Origin: Cordilura impudica
Lineage: Eukaryota > Arthropoda > Insecta > Diptera > Scathophagidae
DNA: 64,000 bases
Direction: 5' to 3'
NCBI GenBank assembly: GCA_963682025.1
Contig: OY821520.1
Location: 797,001-861,000 of the forward strand
Position 1 is the stretch's first letter; each line of letters opens with the position of its first letter. The translations under genes were made by a program, and so were the position numbers. Shown one piece after another: positions 34,340-47,815 of this stretch. A model generated the notes under the pieces. It was not told the origin of the DNA and made no database searches. It worked only from the letters and a program-made list of their open reading frames with translations.

Positions 34340-36135
34340 TTTGCGTTTCTTTTCACTTGGCTGTTCGTTATTGCGGAATTATATTTTCGTTGCTAGCTGA
34401 ATTCTATTATTCGTATGTATTTCAACAATACAATGTTTTAAACAATTTTCAGTAAAATATATTTATCTTAGAAATAAACAGCTTTGCTAAAATTTTTATT
34501 AAATATTCTAATACTCTGCGCTTTTTCAGTATTGTTGAAAGCGTGCTTACCACTATTGTGACAGCTGGTCGGAAAACGTCATAAATCCAAAATGCCAAAA
34601 TCATAGAGATGCCACAATTTTCAATGAAAATAAAAACAGACATATTCAAATTCTGAAGCAGGTATTTTCAAACTGTTTATTAATTTCATAAACCGATTCA
34701 GCGCATATAATTTATTCAATATTAACCCTCCAATGGCTCAGGGGTTAATAATAAATAACATTGATTATGAGTTACCATTCATAATGATACAAAATGCTAT
34801 GTTTTGAAAGAGAACAAAATTTGGTATATTTTTTGCTAACATATTTTTAGATACATTTTGGAGCGAGCCAAAAGAAGTAACAAAAGATTGTGTGTAGTAA
34901 ATAATTTTTTTGTTTTCATTTTTAATTTCAATATAAACAAAGGTTTTTATACAGATTTACTTAAAAGAGTAATAGCTACTTTGAGCTAATGCGTATACTC
35001 AGCGAAAACAAGAAAATAACAGCCAGATAAATTAAGAATTTCGAAATAGGGTCTTAGCTCTCTAACAAATTGAATGTGTTCAGTTATAGATAAAAAATAT
35101 ATGCATTAATCAAATTGAAGTGAATTTTTAATCCAATTTTGCTTGCAAATGTGTAAAAGTTCATAACGGATGTGATTATTATATGGGGACTTGGCCCAAA
35201 AATGGTCGGACCATGACTTTATTTACTTTTTTATGGGGGGCGCAAATAAAGTTTTAAAACTGAAAACGATGCTTCTATGGTGTGTTTAACCTTATCTGGC
35301 AATTAATTTCAGAACTGGATTTATTCAAAACCGGTATGGAATGCATTATTCATTCATTTCATTATTAATAAACATTGGAGTATGTATGAATTAAATGAAC
35401 GAATTTTATTTAGATTATTCTTATATACAATGTATATACATATGTACATAAGTATGAGAAATATTAACACAGACAAATGCGCAACAACTATTTCGAAGCC
35501 ATAAATAGTACTGTATTTTGAAAAAAATGTGTATATCATTATCTAAAGTCGTAAACATTGCTGACAACTTTTCAATTGTTCTTTCCTTGTATCAGGAGCG
35601 AAACCTGTTTATGTTCCAATTAATAGTGAATTTCGAAAAACAACCACTTGATTTTTCTAAACGTTGTTATCTTCATTTTACGTTATAAAAGTGAACACAA
35701 AGAATATTTGAAGAAGATGGAATATGAGACTTTTTCGAAATTTATTTTATAATTTTGTTGGTTTTAGTAGTATTACCGCATTTTTAGTGTACGCATTAAT
35801 TGATACACGCAAATTGAAATATTCTTTTACATTTCACTTTATTTTTTTTTTACATTTTAAAATGATATTAACCTTTTTGAAACAATGTTTACAATTCATG
35901 ATTTTCTCTAGGGAAATGCATATCCATTCATAATTTCCTATTAAGTCAATTATTTAGAACTGTATGACCTTTATATCAAAAAATTTCATTAAATATTTCT
36001 TATACTGTAAAAATAGTTAATATTGCTCATATCACATCATTTTCAAAAGCCACCTGTTTTGCACCGCTATGGAAATGAGACCCTCTGAGCCCTCTTCGAA
36101 ATTTACGATTCATACACATATACATATATAAGCAA
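34340..36135. other. Intergenic, with a worn repeat R fragment
   Basis: About 35041-35260 still shows R words (AAAAGTTCATAACGGATG, TATGGGGACTTGGCCC). The rest has no recognised gene or element ends. Confidence 0.45.
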
Positions 36136-36846
36136 GTAAGAAAATTATAGTAAGAAATATATCGACTATGCGATACCCTATACCATGCGTTTAGAGACCC
36201 TATCTCCTAGGCCCAACTAATTGGATAAAGAAAATAAGCATAAACCAAATTTGAGTGGCATTGTTAATAATTTGTTTTCCTTTGAATATGAAAAAGTTCA
36301 TATCGGATTCTATATTTATATGGAGACTAGGGCGAAAAATGGACTGATCCTGACCATATTTGGTAAGGTCACTCATTTTTTGCAAAAACATATACAAACA
36401 AATTTAAGAAAAATCTGTGCAAAATTTTTGTTTTTTTGATAGATTTAAGTGAATATCGGGAAGCAGCTTCATATGAGGGCTATAACTAAGAATTATCCTA
36501 TAGGGTTTATTTTTGGACTACTGATTAATGGATATAATAAACGAATACAAACCCAATTTGAGATCTGTATGATAATTTGGATCTTATGGCAATTTATGTC
36601 GATTTCATAGGGGTGATTTGTATGGGGACTAGGTCTGAAAATGGACCGAATTTCACCAATTTCAATAGCGTTCATCCTATGGCTGATAAAATATATATTC
36701 ATATTTGCGACCTGTAGTTGGATTACAAGGTTTACATGGACACACAGACGGACATCTGAGTCGAACTGTATAATAAAAGATGGGTCTAGGTCAAATATTT
36801 TTGGTAGTTACAAACAGCAGCACGAAGTCATTATATAGGGTATAAA
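36136..36846 (+). repeat. Repeat family R, copy 4
   Basis: It starts AAGTAAGAAAATTATAG with a damaged palindrome and contains CGATACCCTATACCATGCG. It ends TATAGGGTATAAAA. The GGAC run is reduced to a single GACGGACATC and part of the 3' section is deleted. Confidence 0.78.
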
Positions 36847-37065
36847 AATTGTTTTTATCCATCAACAATGTTGCTTGACGATGCTATTTTGAAAAAAATA
36901 CGATAAACAATCTTTGTATTATTTAAATAATTTTATTTAGATTAAAAAATGATTTTTGTGTATTTGAAATATTTTTGTATTAATGTAATAAATGTAAACT
37001 ATGGAAAAAATGTTAGAAGATGTAATTTTATGAAAATAAAAATGAATTAAATGGGAGGAAGACAG

Positions 37066-37137
37066 AAAGACTTCTGCGGGATTTGAACATTAGCGAAAAA
37101 GATCATGTGGCAGGGCTCTATGCACTGAGACACCAAC
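37066..37137 (-). tRNA. tRNA-like sequence (pseudogene or SINE head)
   Basis: On the - strand GTGTCTCAGTGCATAGAGC resembles a polymerase III A box/D arm (CTC pairs with GAG), and TGTTCAAATCCCGCAG resembles the B box/T arm. The T stem and acceptor stem do not pair well and no clear anticodon stem forms. It is therefore a decayed tRNA copy or the head of a SINE, not a working tRNA. It abuts the MITE at 37145. Confidence 0.5.
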
Positions 37138-37144
37138 ATACTTA

Positions 37145-37551
37145 TGCCGTTTTCTTTTCTGACAAAAAATGTCGCCCTTTTTTGCCCCTTTTTTGGAAAA
37201 GTGTACTTTTTTTTATATATATTCTGAATTAAGAGCAACCTTATATTATATATCAATCGAAAGGTCTCAAAGTGCTGTGTTTATAAATGCAAAAAAATTT
37301 TGGTTATAATCCTCTTGGAAGTCATAGGGTGAAAATATTCAAAAAAGGGGAACAATGGGGAAATATTCTCACACTATGAACTGAAAGAAATAATGGGTGA
37401 AATTTTTTGTGATTTACGAGGGCTCGACTTTGAGACCTTTCGATTGATGTATAAGATAAGGTTGCTCTTAATTCAGAATATATAAATAAATACCCTTTTC
37501 GAAAAGAGGGCAAAAAAAGTGCCACATTTTTTGTCAGAAAAGAAAACGGCA
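37145..37551. mobile_element. MITE, family P1, copy 2 (TTA target duplication)
   Basis: TGCCGTTTTCTTTTCTGAC at the left pairs with GTCAGAAAAGAAAACGGCA at the right, with TTA at 37142-37144 and 37552-37554. It is the same family as 6255-6739. Long inverted repeats continue inward (AGAGCAACCTTAT and its complement), so it is close to a full hairpin. Confidence 0.78.
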
Positions 37552-37734
37552 TTAGTTTGAATAGTGCACAATAAGACACATGAAATTTCATGTTATCATT
37601 TGCAAAAATATATACATATAAAAAAAATTAATAAAATTATATGAAATTAACATTTATGCAAATAACATCATGCATAGACGACAGCGGCTACACGACTGCA
37701 GCCTGTCAAAAATAAAATACACACGTTTATATGA

Positions 37735-38310
37735 AAAGTACAATGTCCGTAGGGACCTTTTGCTTATGACATAATTGGATATAGAAAATAATTATAAACC
37801 AATTTTAAATATTTTATGTGTGTTCGTGGCTATATAAAGACTAGGTCGAAAAATGGACCAATCTTGATGTTATCTTGCAGTCACTTATTTTTCTCATATA
37901 AATATAAATATAATTAGAGAAAAATGTATGCAACATTTTTGTTGTTATGATAATTTTAAGTCAAGATCAGAAATCAGCGTTATGTGGTACTGTGGATTCA
38001 TTTTTCGGAGAACTGACTGTTGGTTGTAATAAACAAACATAAACAAAATTTGACCATGATCAATATGATTATCTGGTCCTTGGGGCAATTTAAGTAAATT
38101 TCATAGAGATCATTTGTATGGAGGCAAGGTCTAAACATGCATCGATTATCACCAATTTCAGTACCGATCATACTGTGGCCAAAAAACAAAAGCTTATATA
38201 CCGAATTTCATCAGAATACATACATATATTTATATTTGCGACCTGTTGTTTAATTACATAGTTTACATGGACGCGCAGACAGACGGGCGGATGGACATCG
38301 CTTAATCTTA
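37735..38310 (+). repeat. Repeat family R, copy 5 (diverged)
   Basis: Weak but continuous similarity: ATTGGATATAGAAAATAAT, AGGTCGAAAAATGGACC, TTTGCGACCTGTTGTT and GACGGGCGGATGGACATCG appear in the R order. Both ends are lost. Confidence 0.6.
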
Positions 38311-38734
38311 ATGATTACACTTTCATATTTAACGACTACCACTTTCTTCTTGTATTTATTGGTTTAAGATTTGACATTAATGCAATTGCATTCTTTATTT
38401 GGAAGATTTTATAACTGTTTCTATTCTAATTCCTTAGCAAATTTACATGAAAAAAACAATTGATATATTTTTCTTAAAGGTAAATTTTTATTTAAATAGT
38501 TTACATCATTTTACATATTACATAATATTTGTATCAATAAATACGTGTGTTTAAAACTGGGTTTGATCATAGGTCTAATATGTATGGGACATATTTTTAT
38601 AATTATTACTGCATTATTTATATTATTTTTATTAGAACATAATACTACACACTTTAACGTAAAATATGTTAATATTTAAAATTAATTACTATTGAACATT
38701 TCCTCTTTTTTTGAATATCAAATAAACGCGTCTA

Positions 38735-38856
38735 AGGGCCGTATGCAAAAAAATTAAAGGGAACTTCAAGTAGAGTTTATTAACAATTTTGTATAAAAAA
38801 CATACAATAACGTCTACTTGAAGTACATACACTTTAATTTTTTTGCATACGGCCCT
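38735..38856. mobile_element. Small hairpin MITE (about 120 bp)
   Basis: AGGGCCGTATGCAAAAAAAT at the left pairs with ATTTTTTTGCATACGGCCCT at the right. Inner arms ACTTCAAGTAGA and TCTACTTGAAGT also pair around a 40-base centre. No convincing target duplication was seen. Confidence 0.65.
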
Positions 38857-38859
38857 AAG

Positions 38860-41685
38860 AGTTTGTAATTCTCTTAATTTGTATCGTACACTATACGACT
38901 ATCGTTGTTCACATTTGCATCTACCACTACTATAACAAGAATATACTTAGACTCTAGGTTTAAAAATGGTCAAATTCCAACCAAAGTGGTTGTGTTTTAC
39001 CGAAGTCAGACTCCGACTCCAAAGTTTTTATTATTGCACGTGCATGAAAAATTCAAATAATTTTTAAAATATTTACCAAGAAAAACATTCTCCGAAATTG
39101 GCGACGCAATATTTTACAGATCACTATGAATAAATAGATTTCAATTATATAATATAAAAGTGTTTCATAATTTAAATTATTTTGGAATTTTATTTATTAG
39201 TGCGGGCAAGAGTCTAAATTGCATTAGCAGAACTTATACTCGGTTATTGATCAAGTTGAAATTAGATGTTTGTGGTTTTTTAAGATTTATGGATAATTTA
39301 ATTGAATTTGAACAATATTAAGCATAGAATTAATATTGATTTATTTGTGTTCATATTATATATTATAGGTCTGGTGTTGTAGTTAACTCTTTATTTAAAA
39401 AAAAAGAATTACTTTGAAAACTGATAGTCAAAGGGGAGTTTAAGTTTCATGTGAGTGTAGCTATTAGAATACAAATAATTAATTTGAACTCCAAATATTT
39501 AATATAATATAATTTTTTTTTTAATAAAAATTAAAAAAAATTATATATACATACATATGATGATTTAGCGAAAAATTGAGACAAGCAGGAGCAGTCCAAG
39601 TGTCGTCGCTTAGCGGAGACACAGTAACTCCAATAGTCTTAGCTACATTTAAAATAGACTTGTACCAGGTATTAAAGGAGGTAGAACAATCTGCACAAAT
39701 TTTGCACAAAAAATTTGTCAAATGCAGCGTTTTTTTTATGTTTAGTTATTTTATTATTAAAAGAATTCATATAAATAGATAAAATATTTCAAAAAATATA
39801 TATTATGTTGATTCACTGGAAGCAATTATCCACAACATAATTATCACTGTTTTTATAAATATATCTGTAAACATTTAGCATCGGAATCAGATTTGGAGTC
39901 GGAGTCGGGGTGGGTGGGCTAACGGGAAACAGCTAATAAGAAAGTAAGGAAATGTTCGTTATTATCCATTAATAATTTTGTATATAGTTATTATATGTTT
40001 AGTTTTGTTTATAATTATTAGAAATATTTTTTTATGGTTTGTATATATTTTTATAAAGCTTTACTCCAATGTATAAAACTCCAGATCCTCGGACCGGAGT
40101 TTATTTTTCTATAGTCTTTGGCACGCTAAATCCGAATCTGAGCGAATCTAAAAATACTATTTTGCTATATGTGGGAATGTACTTTGCGAATACTTTTTTT
40201 CACACACCACTGTGCAGAGGGTATATATCAGTTTGTCAATCCGCTTGTAACTCGTCGAAATAAATTGCGGAGATCCCATAAACCATATATTTTCTTGGTC
40301 TTTATAGAAGGAGAAGTCGATCTGGCGATGTCCGTCTGTCTATCTGTCTGGCTATTGGTAATATTCTCCTGTCCGCAATAGGTCGAATAGGTCGCACTAC
40401 TTAGTTTTAAAATGCTCAACAGTAGTCAGGTATTAAATTGGAATCCTCTAGACCAAATAGGTGGGGAATGACGTACGAAAATATAAAGATACCCCTATAA
40501 AATTTCATATAAAAAACTAAAAATAGTGAAAAATTTTTATAGTAACCGAACATGAAAAAATATGTATCCATCGCTAATAAACAAACAAACAAAAAAAAAA
40601 TAATTGAATATGTTTACAATTATGCTCATTAATAATTTTAATTAACGAAGCACGAAAATACCTAAAATTTTTGTTATATACCCTGTTTTGTCTGTTAGAA
40701 TTGACGACCTTGGTTGTTATAATATTGTGTTTAAAACTCGGGTGGAGGGTATCATAGAATAGGCATAGACTTATTTAACAATCTTCTAAAAAAATTTTTA
40801 GGTATCTCATTTGTTCTCGGAAAAATCATCCATTGAAATTACGTATTCTGCCGTTTTCATTTCAATATTTCTCTAGAAAAAATAACAATTGTTTCCTGAG
40901 CACTCTAATTCCGGACCTGACTAAAAACTCATAAAACATATACATATAATAGAAAAAATTGTTTATTTTTTTTAACATTTTTAAAGTTAACAGCAATGCG
41001 AGTGATGAAGCAATTCTGAGGTTAGATTCAGATGTCAGGGTCTGGAATTTTATAGATTTTATTTTTTGTTGAAGATTGAATGGAATATATCGTACTAATA
41101 AGGAAGGTCTCATGGAGGGCACCGGCAGATCGCAATGAAACTTGAACATGTTTTAGAATGCGTAATAATAAGTGGCCCTTATTTTGTATAGCTGCCCAAT
41201 ATCTTATTTAGGGGGGTAAAAAAGGAACCAAAAAACTACCCTTTTACCGTTTTTTTTTTTTTTTTTTTAGATTTTTCGCGTTTGATCCTAAGTAACCATA
41301 TACAAATTGGATATTATATGAAAGTTATCTGCACAAAAGAGTATAACACATAGAGTATAGACATGCACGATATTGCTTAAATATTTTCTCGAAAGTGTGA
41401 GTTCGGATTCGGGTTTAGCGCGCCAATGATCCTTAAAAGAATATACTCGGTTCTCAGGGCTAGAAATGTTGGCATATGTAATGAATTATTTACATAACCA
41501 GTGTAGTTTATTTAATACCTGAAAAATATAATCAGTTTTGATTTTCTTTTAATGCATATTAGTATTGTGCACAACAAAAGCAGCAAACTGCATACGAAAT
41601 TTTAAATAAAATTATAAAAACAAATTTATTTTAGCGATTACTGTTGATATATGTTTGCACTTTATCGCAGGGATGCGCATTTCAT
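38860..41685. other. Repeat-derived intergenic sequence
   Basis: At 39825-39905 a sequence (ATAATTATCACTGTTTTTAT ... TTAGCATCGG) recurs from 31868-31920. Around 40310-40370, GTCGATCTGGCGATGTCCGT then (GTCTGTCTATC)n looks like another (GTCY)n-type DINE fragment. The open frames near 39521-39782 and 40069-40419 have no recognisable domain. Confidence 0.4.
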
Positions 41686-41689
41686 AACA

Positions 41690-42458
41690 CAATTCTGTGG
41701 TTTTCTAGAATAATCGCGTATGTCATAAAATCAAAATGTTCAGGGGAGCCAAAAAACGTTATATTTGAAATTATGGGCTCGATATAAAAATTTTAGAGCT
41801 TTTTATTTAACAGTCCTGTAGATATGGGCAATAAATACTTTATATAAAATTTTGAGTCAAAAATCTTCAGAGGAATGGATCCTGGAGAAGGACGAAAAAA
41901 CAATATGTAAATTACACTTAAAGTTGTGCAGATAAAATAACTAATGTCGACAAACGCCGTTTTCTTTGAAAAAGAAAACTACCAATGCTACCACCCATGT
42001 AGACATAAGTTGTTGTTGCTTGAAAAATGGATTTTTTTGTTCGTCAACAAAAAGTTAACTTAGGATGAGAATATAACAACGTATCAAGAATAATAGTGAC
42101 AAAAAAATAACAGAAATAAACACAAAAGTTTTTACAAGTGGTTATAAACTGGAAACTAATCCAAAATTATTTTTAATTTTTTTTCATTAATAACAACGTA
42201 TGTTGCTATGTGTCGTTTTCTGAGAAAATAATTTGTCAGCGATCAAACGTAGGTTGACATACGTCGTTAGTGCTGCAAATTAATTTAATAAACATTTAAG
42301 TTACGTCGTTATTTAAAGAAAAAGCTCAGAAATGGTCCATATTTTTTAAAAAAAATTTAACACATGTAAAGAGCGTTAAAAATTAATATATTTGGCATCG
42401 TTAACTCAAAACTGACAAAATGGACATACGCGGTTATTCCAGAAAACCGCAGAATTGT
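41690..42458. mobile_element. TIR element (about 770 bp), no target duplication found
   Basis: CACAATTCTGTGGTTTTC at the left pairs with GAAAACCGCAGAATTGTG at the right, and ATCGCGTATGTC with GACATACGCG just inside. The interior repeats GACATACG/ACGTATGT words and has no open frame of interest. Its class is unknown. Confidence 0.6.
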
Positions 42459-43463
42459 GCTTTTACCAGTTCACACAAATTGTTATGCTCTATGCTCTTT
42501 CATTTAGTCGTCAATAGGACAGCGACGAGTGCACATGCTTGGCGGATTGATGTTTTTTTCAAATACACAGCAGGAAATACATTATGACATTCGTGCTATA
42601 TTATATGGTAAAAAATGCTTTTGTTAACATCGAATGCCTTTTATGTTATAAAACATTTAGCGAATATGTTATTAAATGACATTTTTATTCTTTTCATAGT
42701 AATATGAATAAATTTAATTATGAGAAAAGATTAAAGGGATGGTTGTTAGGAGAGCGAGGAAAACAACGAAGCAATTTTTTCGAATTTGACATTCATTTCT
42801 TCAAAGCATTGTAATAGAATAACCAGCATATTTAAGAAATATTCGATTAATAAGAAACTGCCATAAAATTCTTAATATAGAAGATTTAATTTAAGACATA
42901 GAAAAATGTGTTGCAGAGAATTTCATTGATATAGTAAATATAAAAATGTGGAGCCCAATAAAATATTTTTTATAAAACAGATTTTATGAAATATATAACA
43001 TAAAAAATTTTTTAAATCGCTCATTTTTTTACACCAATACAACAGTAAATCAATTTTGCGATAGAAATAAATAAATGATAAATGAAGATCGTGTAAAACA
43101 AAAAAGGTACAGTGTAGTTATGAATTTTAAAAATATATGCTTTCATCTTCTCTACCATGCACCATTGAAACAGAAGCAAAATTTGCACATTAATTACAGT
43201 ATTAATTGCAATATATCTGAAAAATTACGTCAAATCTAACAAAAAATTAACGTTACTTTAATTATAGACGAGTTGGAATCGTGGTCTGAATTTCTCTTTC
43301 AGCAATGAAGCTGGCCCTTTTCATCACATCAAGCAAAATATGGATTGCTTTTATCGCAAACAGAATAGAATATTCCGCTTCGTTGGGGTTTTCATCATTG
43401 AAATGATCCAAAACACAGACTTATTTTTGTTTTGTTTTTGTAAACATAAAAAATTTATTTATT

Positions 43464-43720
43464 TATTATATCTGTGGTCACAAGAATTAAAGTCGAAAAT
43501 TATGCTTTCGAGAAAATAACTTTTCATATACATAAATATAATGGGGCTTCATTACGACTTAGGTCAGTATGTTTTCATTAATAACTTTTTAAAAAAACAG
43601 TCTTAGAGAATTGGGGATGTCATGTAAATATAAAGCGTTGTTAGTAGAATATGATAGCATACATATATCAAATCGTTTTTAAGTCGACTTAGGCGGTTAT
43701 CGCTTGTGACCACAAATATT
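43464..43720. mobile_element. Short MITE with TGTGGTCACAAG ends
   Basis: TGTGGTCACAAG at the left pairs with CTTGTGACCACA at the right; AATTAAAGTCG/TAAGTCGACTTA continue the arms. About 255 bp, non-coding, no sure target duplication. Confidence 0.55.
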
Positions 43721-44829
43721 AGTTAATTCTTATGTACATACTTTTTAAAAATTACTTTCCTTGTAAGATGAATCCTCAAAGAAATAAAACAACTTTTATG
43801 TTTACATTATCTTTGCTGCTTTTGTTCTGCACAATACTGTACATTAGAGTGTCTTAAAAAAGCGTTTGATGTACCCCCTGAAGTTAAATCTAGACACGCT
43901 TTATTGTGATTATCAAAATATTTAGGTTATAGTTTAGTTTTTTATGAATAAAAAAAAATGGCTAAGTACCTCCTGACAGAGAATTCTTCGATGCTGCATG
44001 AAAACATTAATAAAATCAGCTAATTACTTGAGATTTAATATAGTGTTTTAATGTTTTTATAATTCGTTTTTCATTTTTTCATTTACACTACTCTACATCG
44101 TTGGAAATGTGCTGATATCTGCTAATAATTCTGTTAACTTATTAACCCTTAACTACAATATGTAACTAATTTGCCACCAACACTTTGGCATAATACATAG
44201 TTTGCCCAATTTAATACTCTAAATACATATGTATGTATATACATACATATACCTTGAATTTCTGACTGATCTTTATTTAAAATAAAAGATATTGACTGTT
44301 GCTTTAATTTACAGCATTAATTAACACTTTTTTTTTATCGAATTTTTGGAATACAAAAACGTATAAGAGATTACAATGTCACATATGTAAGATTTTATGA
44401 AAATCACATTAAAAACGCCAAACCAATGAAATGAAAATCTAATTGCAAACTTTCAATTTCAGGAGGGTACATCTATCATATTTTTTGGTCCCATATAAAG
44501 TGAGGCACTTTAGTATACACACCTAATCACAATAATAGATTTACCTCTATCTTATTTTTTAAGGCGAAAAAAGCTTTGTTCAGCAATAAAAATAATGTGA
44601 AAAAACAACCGCAATTTATTCAAAGCAATAAAGGGTAATTCCCTTCAAAATATAATATAAAAACCCTATATATAAAAAATTGAGATCATATTTCTATGTT
44701 AACTCTTCATTTTCTGCTAAAAATAATAGATAGATGCAATTTATAAAAAAAGTTTGTTAAACAAAAAAATTTAGAAATTATAATCGGTTGAGAGATGATC
44801 TTGGATCTATCTTTGCTGAGGCAATAACA

Positions 44830-45130
44830 TATTATAGAAAATAAGCATAAACCAAAGTTTAGGCGTGCAGATATGAAAAAGTTCATATCTGATGAAAAAG
44901 TTCTTATCTGACTAGGTATGAACGTTCACCGATTTTCACCAATTATAATAGGATTCGTCCTACGGTACATAAAGTTTATATACCAAATTTCATCAAAATA
45001 TATTCATATTTTTTAAGTTTATATTTGAAGTTTGAGACAGATAGACATGCGGACGGACGGACATCGCTAAATCGACTCAAAAAGTAATTCTGAGTCGATC
45101 GGTATAACATAACTCATTATACCATGGCCA
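44830..45130 (+). repeat. Repeat family R, copy 6 (partial)
   Basis: It contains AGAAAATAAGCATAAACCAA, GAAAAAGTTCATATC, GCGGACGGACGGACATCGC and GAGTCGATCGGTATAA in R order, with the middle deleted. Confidence 0.65.
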
Positions 45131-45144
45131 CAGAGTAGTACAGG

Positions 45145-45332
45145 TAGATATTGCTTCATGGAGAATAGTCCATACCCAGACTTAAACACAATTGAAAATT
45201 TGTCGATGTTAATAAAAATAAGAATTATTGATGGAAAAATACCGAAAATAAGTATAAGTTTCATCGGTGAAATGTTAATAAATGAATGACTTGAATGTCC
45301 AGTAGATTGCCGAAAGTTGTTCAACATGTAGG
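45145..45332 (+). pseudogene. Tc1-type transposase C-terminal relic
   Basis: The + strand reads MENSPYPDLNTIENLSM, matching the Tc1-family SPDLNPIENLW block. Its Glu is the third catalytic residue. After about 30 residues comes INE, a stop, then LECPVDCRKLFNM, matching the usual C-terminal 'EEW..I....CRKLV.SM'. The rest of the transposase is absent. The - strand open frame 45067-45327 is its shadow. Confidence 0.65.
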
Positions 45333-46264
45333 AGAATATAATATATACGAATACTAACGAATACTAACTAGAAAAAGTTGTTTTTCGTTTAACTAACTTT
45401 TTTAAAAGAGCTAACATGGAAAACTCATCTCAATATTTTAATTAATGGGTTTTACATAAAATATTGATGAAGTATTTTTGTTATCTCTTGGGTGCAAAAA
45501 ATATTTTTTTTTCTAAAGGGGTGAGATAGAGGTGTACGATGCACTCAAAATATTAGCTTTTCAACTAAATAATAACGAAAATGTATTGAATGTGGAATTC
45601 GATTTAATATGCAATATATTTGTTGCATATTTCGTTGACGACAAAAATTTTCATAAGCTAAAATATTTTGGAATTAATGTATTTAAAATATAAACTGATA
45701 TTTTATGCTAGGACATGAATACAGAAGTAGACAATTATAAATAGTATGTAATAGTATGTAAATAAAGTAAGTGATTTAAAGAGTAATTGTTTTATAAGTA
45801 GAAATTGATCCACACGTTTATTATATCATATTTATTAATAAAATGTACATGCATGCATGATATCCCATAATCGAACCATTTGCTTTTCAAATAAATAATA
45901 AGAAATTATTGTTTTATTTTTGTTTAATATATATAGTAATCGATAAATTTATTGAAATTATTATGAAGTTTATTCTTCTTACAATGATCTGGAGCAAAAA
46001 TTGTATTTAGAATTTCGATCTGGACAAACCTACATTTTAAAGCATTTAAGTCTTTTCCTACATATCATAATTTGCAAAAATTATTGAGATATTTTAATAT
46101 TTTTGTTTTGAAATCGTTTCCACTCCAGAAGTTTTTTTTTTACTATTCATTTTTGTTGTTCTCATGCACAATAATTTTTCGCCGGCTTAATTCTAAAGTC
46201 ATTATGCCACAAAACTATTAAAGTTTTTGATTTTTATTTTTTTTTAGCTTAACTCAATCTATAA

Positions 46265-46635
46265 GGCAAGGCGACTTTTTGTGACCGACGTATATTTGTC
46301 AGTTTTAATCCTATTTTGCCAATCATCCCTCATTTGGAAGGTATTTCATTTTAGCTGTCCACCAGATTCACAGATTTTTACATTTTTACATTTTTTTTTT
46401 TTGGAGTAAAATGCATTTAAAGTGTATGTTTATTAAATTTATTAATGTGTTTGAAAAATGCCCTGTGTTGAAATGAAAAATAATTTTGGACATAAACCAA
46501 TGACGACAATAAAAAGTATTGAATTGTGAATTGGCTAAAATTGATTAGCATACCTTTAAGGTCTTATAAAATAATTTACGAAATGAAAAAATAAAATTTG
46601 CACTTGAATTTCGAGGGCTGGGATCTGCTAATAAG
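46265..46635 (+). repeat. Dispersed repeat family L, copy 2
   Basis: It runs from GGCGACTTTTTGTGACCG to GAATTTCGAGGGCTGGGATC. It shares TTTTGGACATAAACCAA, ATTGATTAGCATACCTTT and the CTCGAAATTCGAG-type end with 55805-56215 and, reversed, 5455-5640. Confidence 0.68.
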
Positions 46636-47391
46636 AAATAAATAGCCTACTTATTACATAGATAAGATCATATATATTTATTTAATTGGTCAATTAATAG
46701 AGATCAATAGAGATCAGTAATGGTTCGATTTTATTGACTTCAACCTTTATGCATATAGACATTTTATCATAAAAAATTGTACTTTTCTTATAGTTATAAA
46801 TATCTTATTGCGAGTATTAACTCAAAGAAATGTTTTTCTTCAATTCTATTAAAGATAAGTAATAACAAAACAACTGCACTAATTATATTAAAAAAATTTG
46901 CTTAATATTATTAACAAGAGTTATAGTAACAGTAAATAGTATAAGAAATCTATGGTTAATTCATCAGAACGCTTAACTATAAGTTTAACAGCATATAAAA
47001 GTTAATATATAGAGATTCAATAGATAACATAATTAATATAAATAATTTAAATCGAAAATACCAACAATAAATTGATTTGAAATGCTCTACTTCCACTTTC
47101 CACAAGATTTGCTATCGAGAGTGAAAACCCCTAATATTTGTATAATTTTGTACCTTTATGTGAATACCATGTTTATTAGTTGATAACATACCATACACAT
47201 TATTCAGTGAGAGTGTACGGTGCAGATTTTGATGTGAAGGTTTTTGCAAACACTTCGTATTATTATTTCAAAATATATTTCTGATTCTTTTTAATTATGA
47301 AAACAAAAAATTAGTTATTAATCGAATTATTAAATTGAACTAGTCTGGCTCAAGAAAAAATGTTTTAGTTAGCTGTTATTAAACTTAACAA
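46636..47391. other. AT-rich stretch without recognised gene
   Basis: No gene-like frame or element ends were seen. Confidence 0.4.
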
Positions 47392-47815
47392 CTAAGAAAG
47401 TTATAGTCGGTGAAGGCCCCGACTATATGATACCCTATGCTACGGGTTTTGGAAAATGGGCAAAAATAACGTAAAGTTTCTAAGGGATATGAATTTTTTA
47501 TGTGGATTAAGTCCAAAAATGGTCAGGTTAAGACCATATTTATTAAGGTCACTTGTGTGCCCTAAAAACATATACATTTATGTCACACTTGTTAATATTT
47601 CGCTAGATTTGAGTGAATATCAGGTGACTATAACTAAAATTATCCTACACTGATTATCTTTGGCATGAAAATTTGTGGTTATAAAAGATACACATTGACT
47701 ATATTTAAACAAGACAGACGGACATCGTTAATCTGAGCCGATCGTTACGATAAGAGGTGGGTATAGGTCAAGTAGTTTTGGTAGTTAAAAACAGCAACGT
47801 AGGGCATACTCGTAA
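47392..47815 (+). repeat. Repeat family R, copy 7 (shortened)
   Basis: It begins AAGAAAGTTATAGTCGG with an altered palindrome, then GACTATATGATACCCTATG. It ends near AACAGCAACGTAGGGCATAC. The (GGAC) section is reduced to GACAGACGGACATCG. Confidence 0.65.

Noticed and set aside
37066..37137. Working tRNA gene
   Set aside because: Box-like words are present but acceptor, anticodon and T stems do not pair.
39521..39782. Overlapping ORFs on both strands (66 and 68 codons)
   Set aside because: Neither shows a recognisable motif, splice context or repeat of known type; left unassigned.
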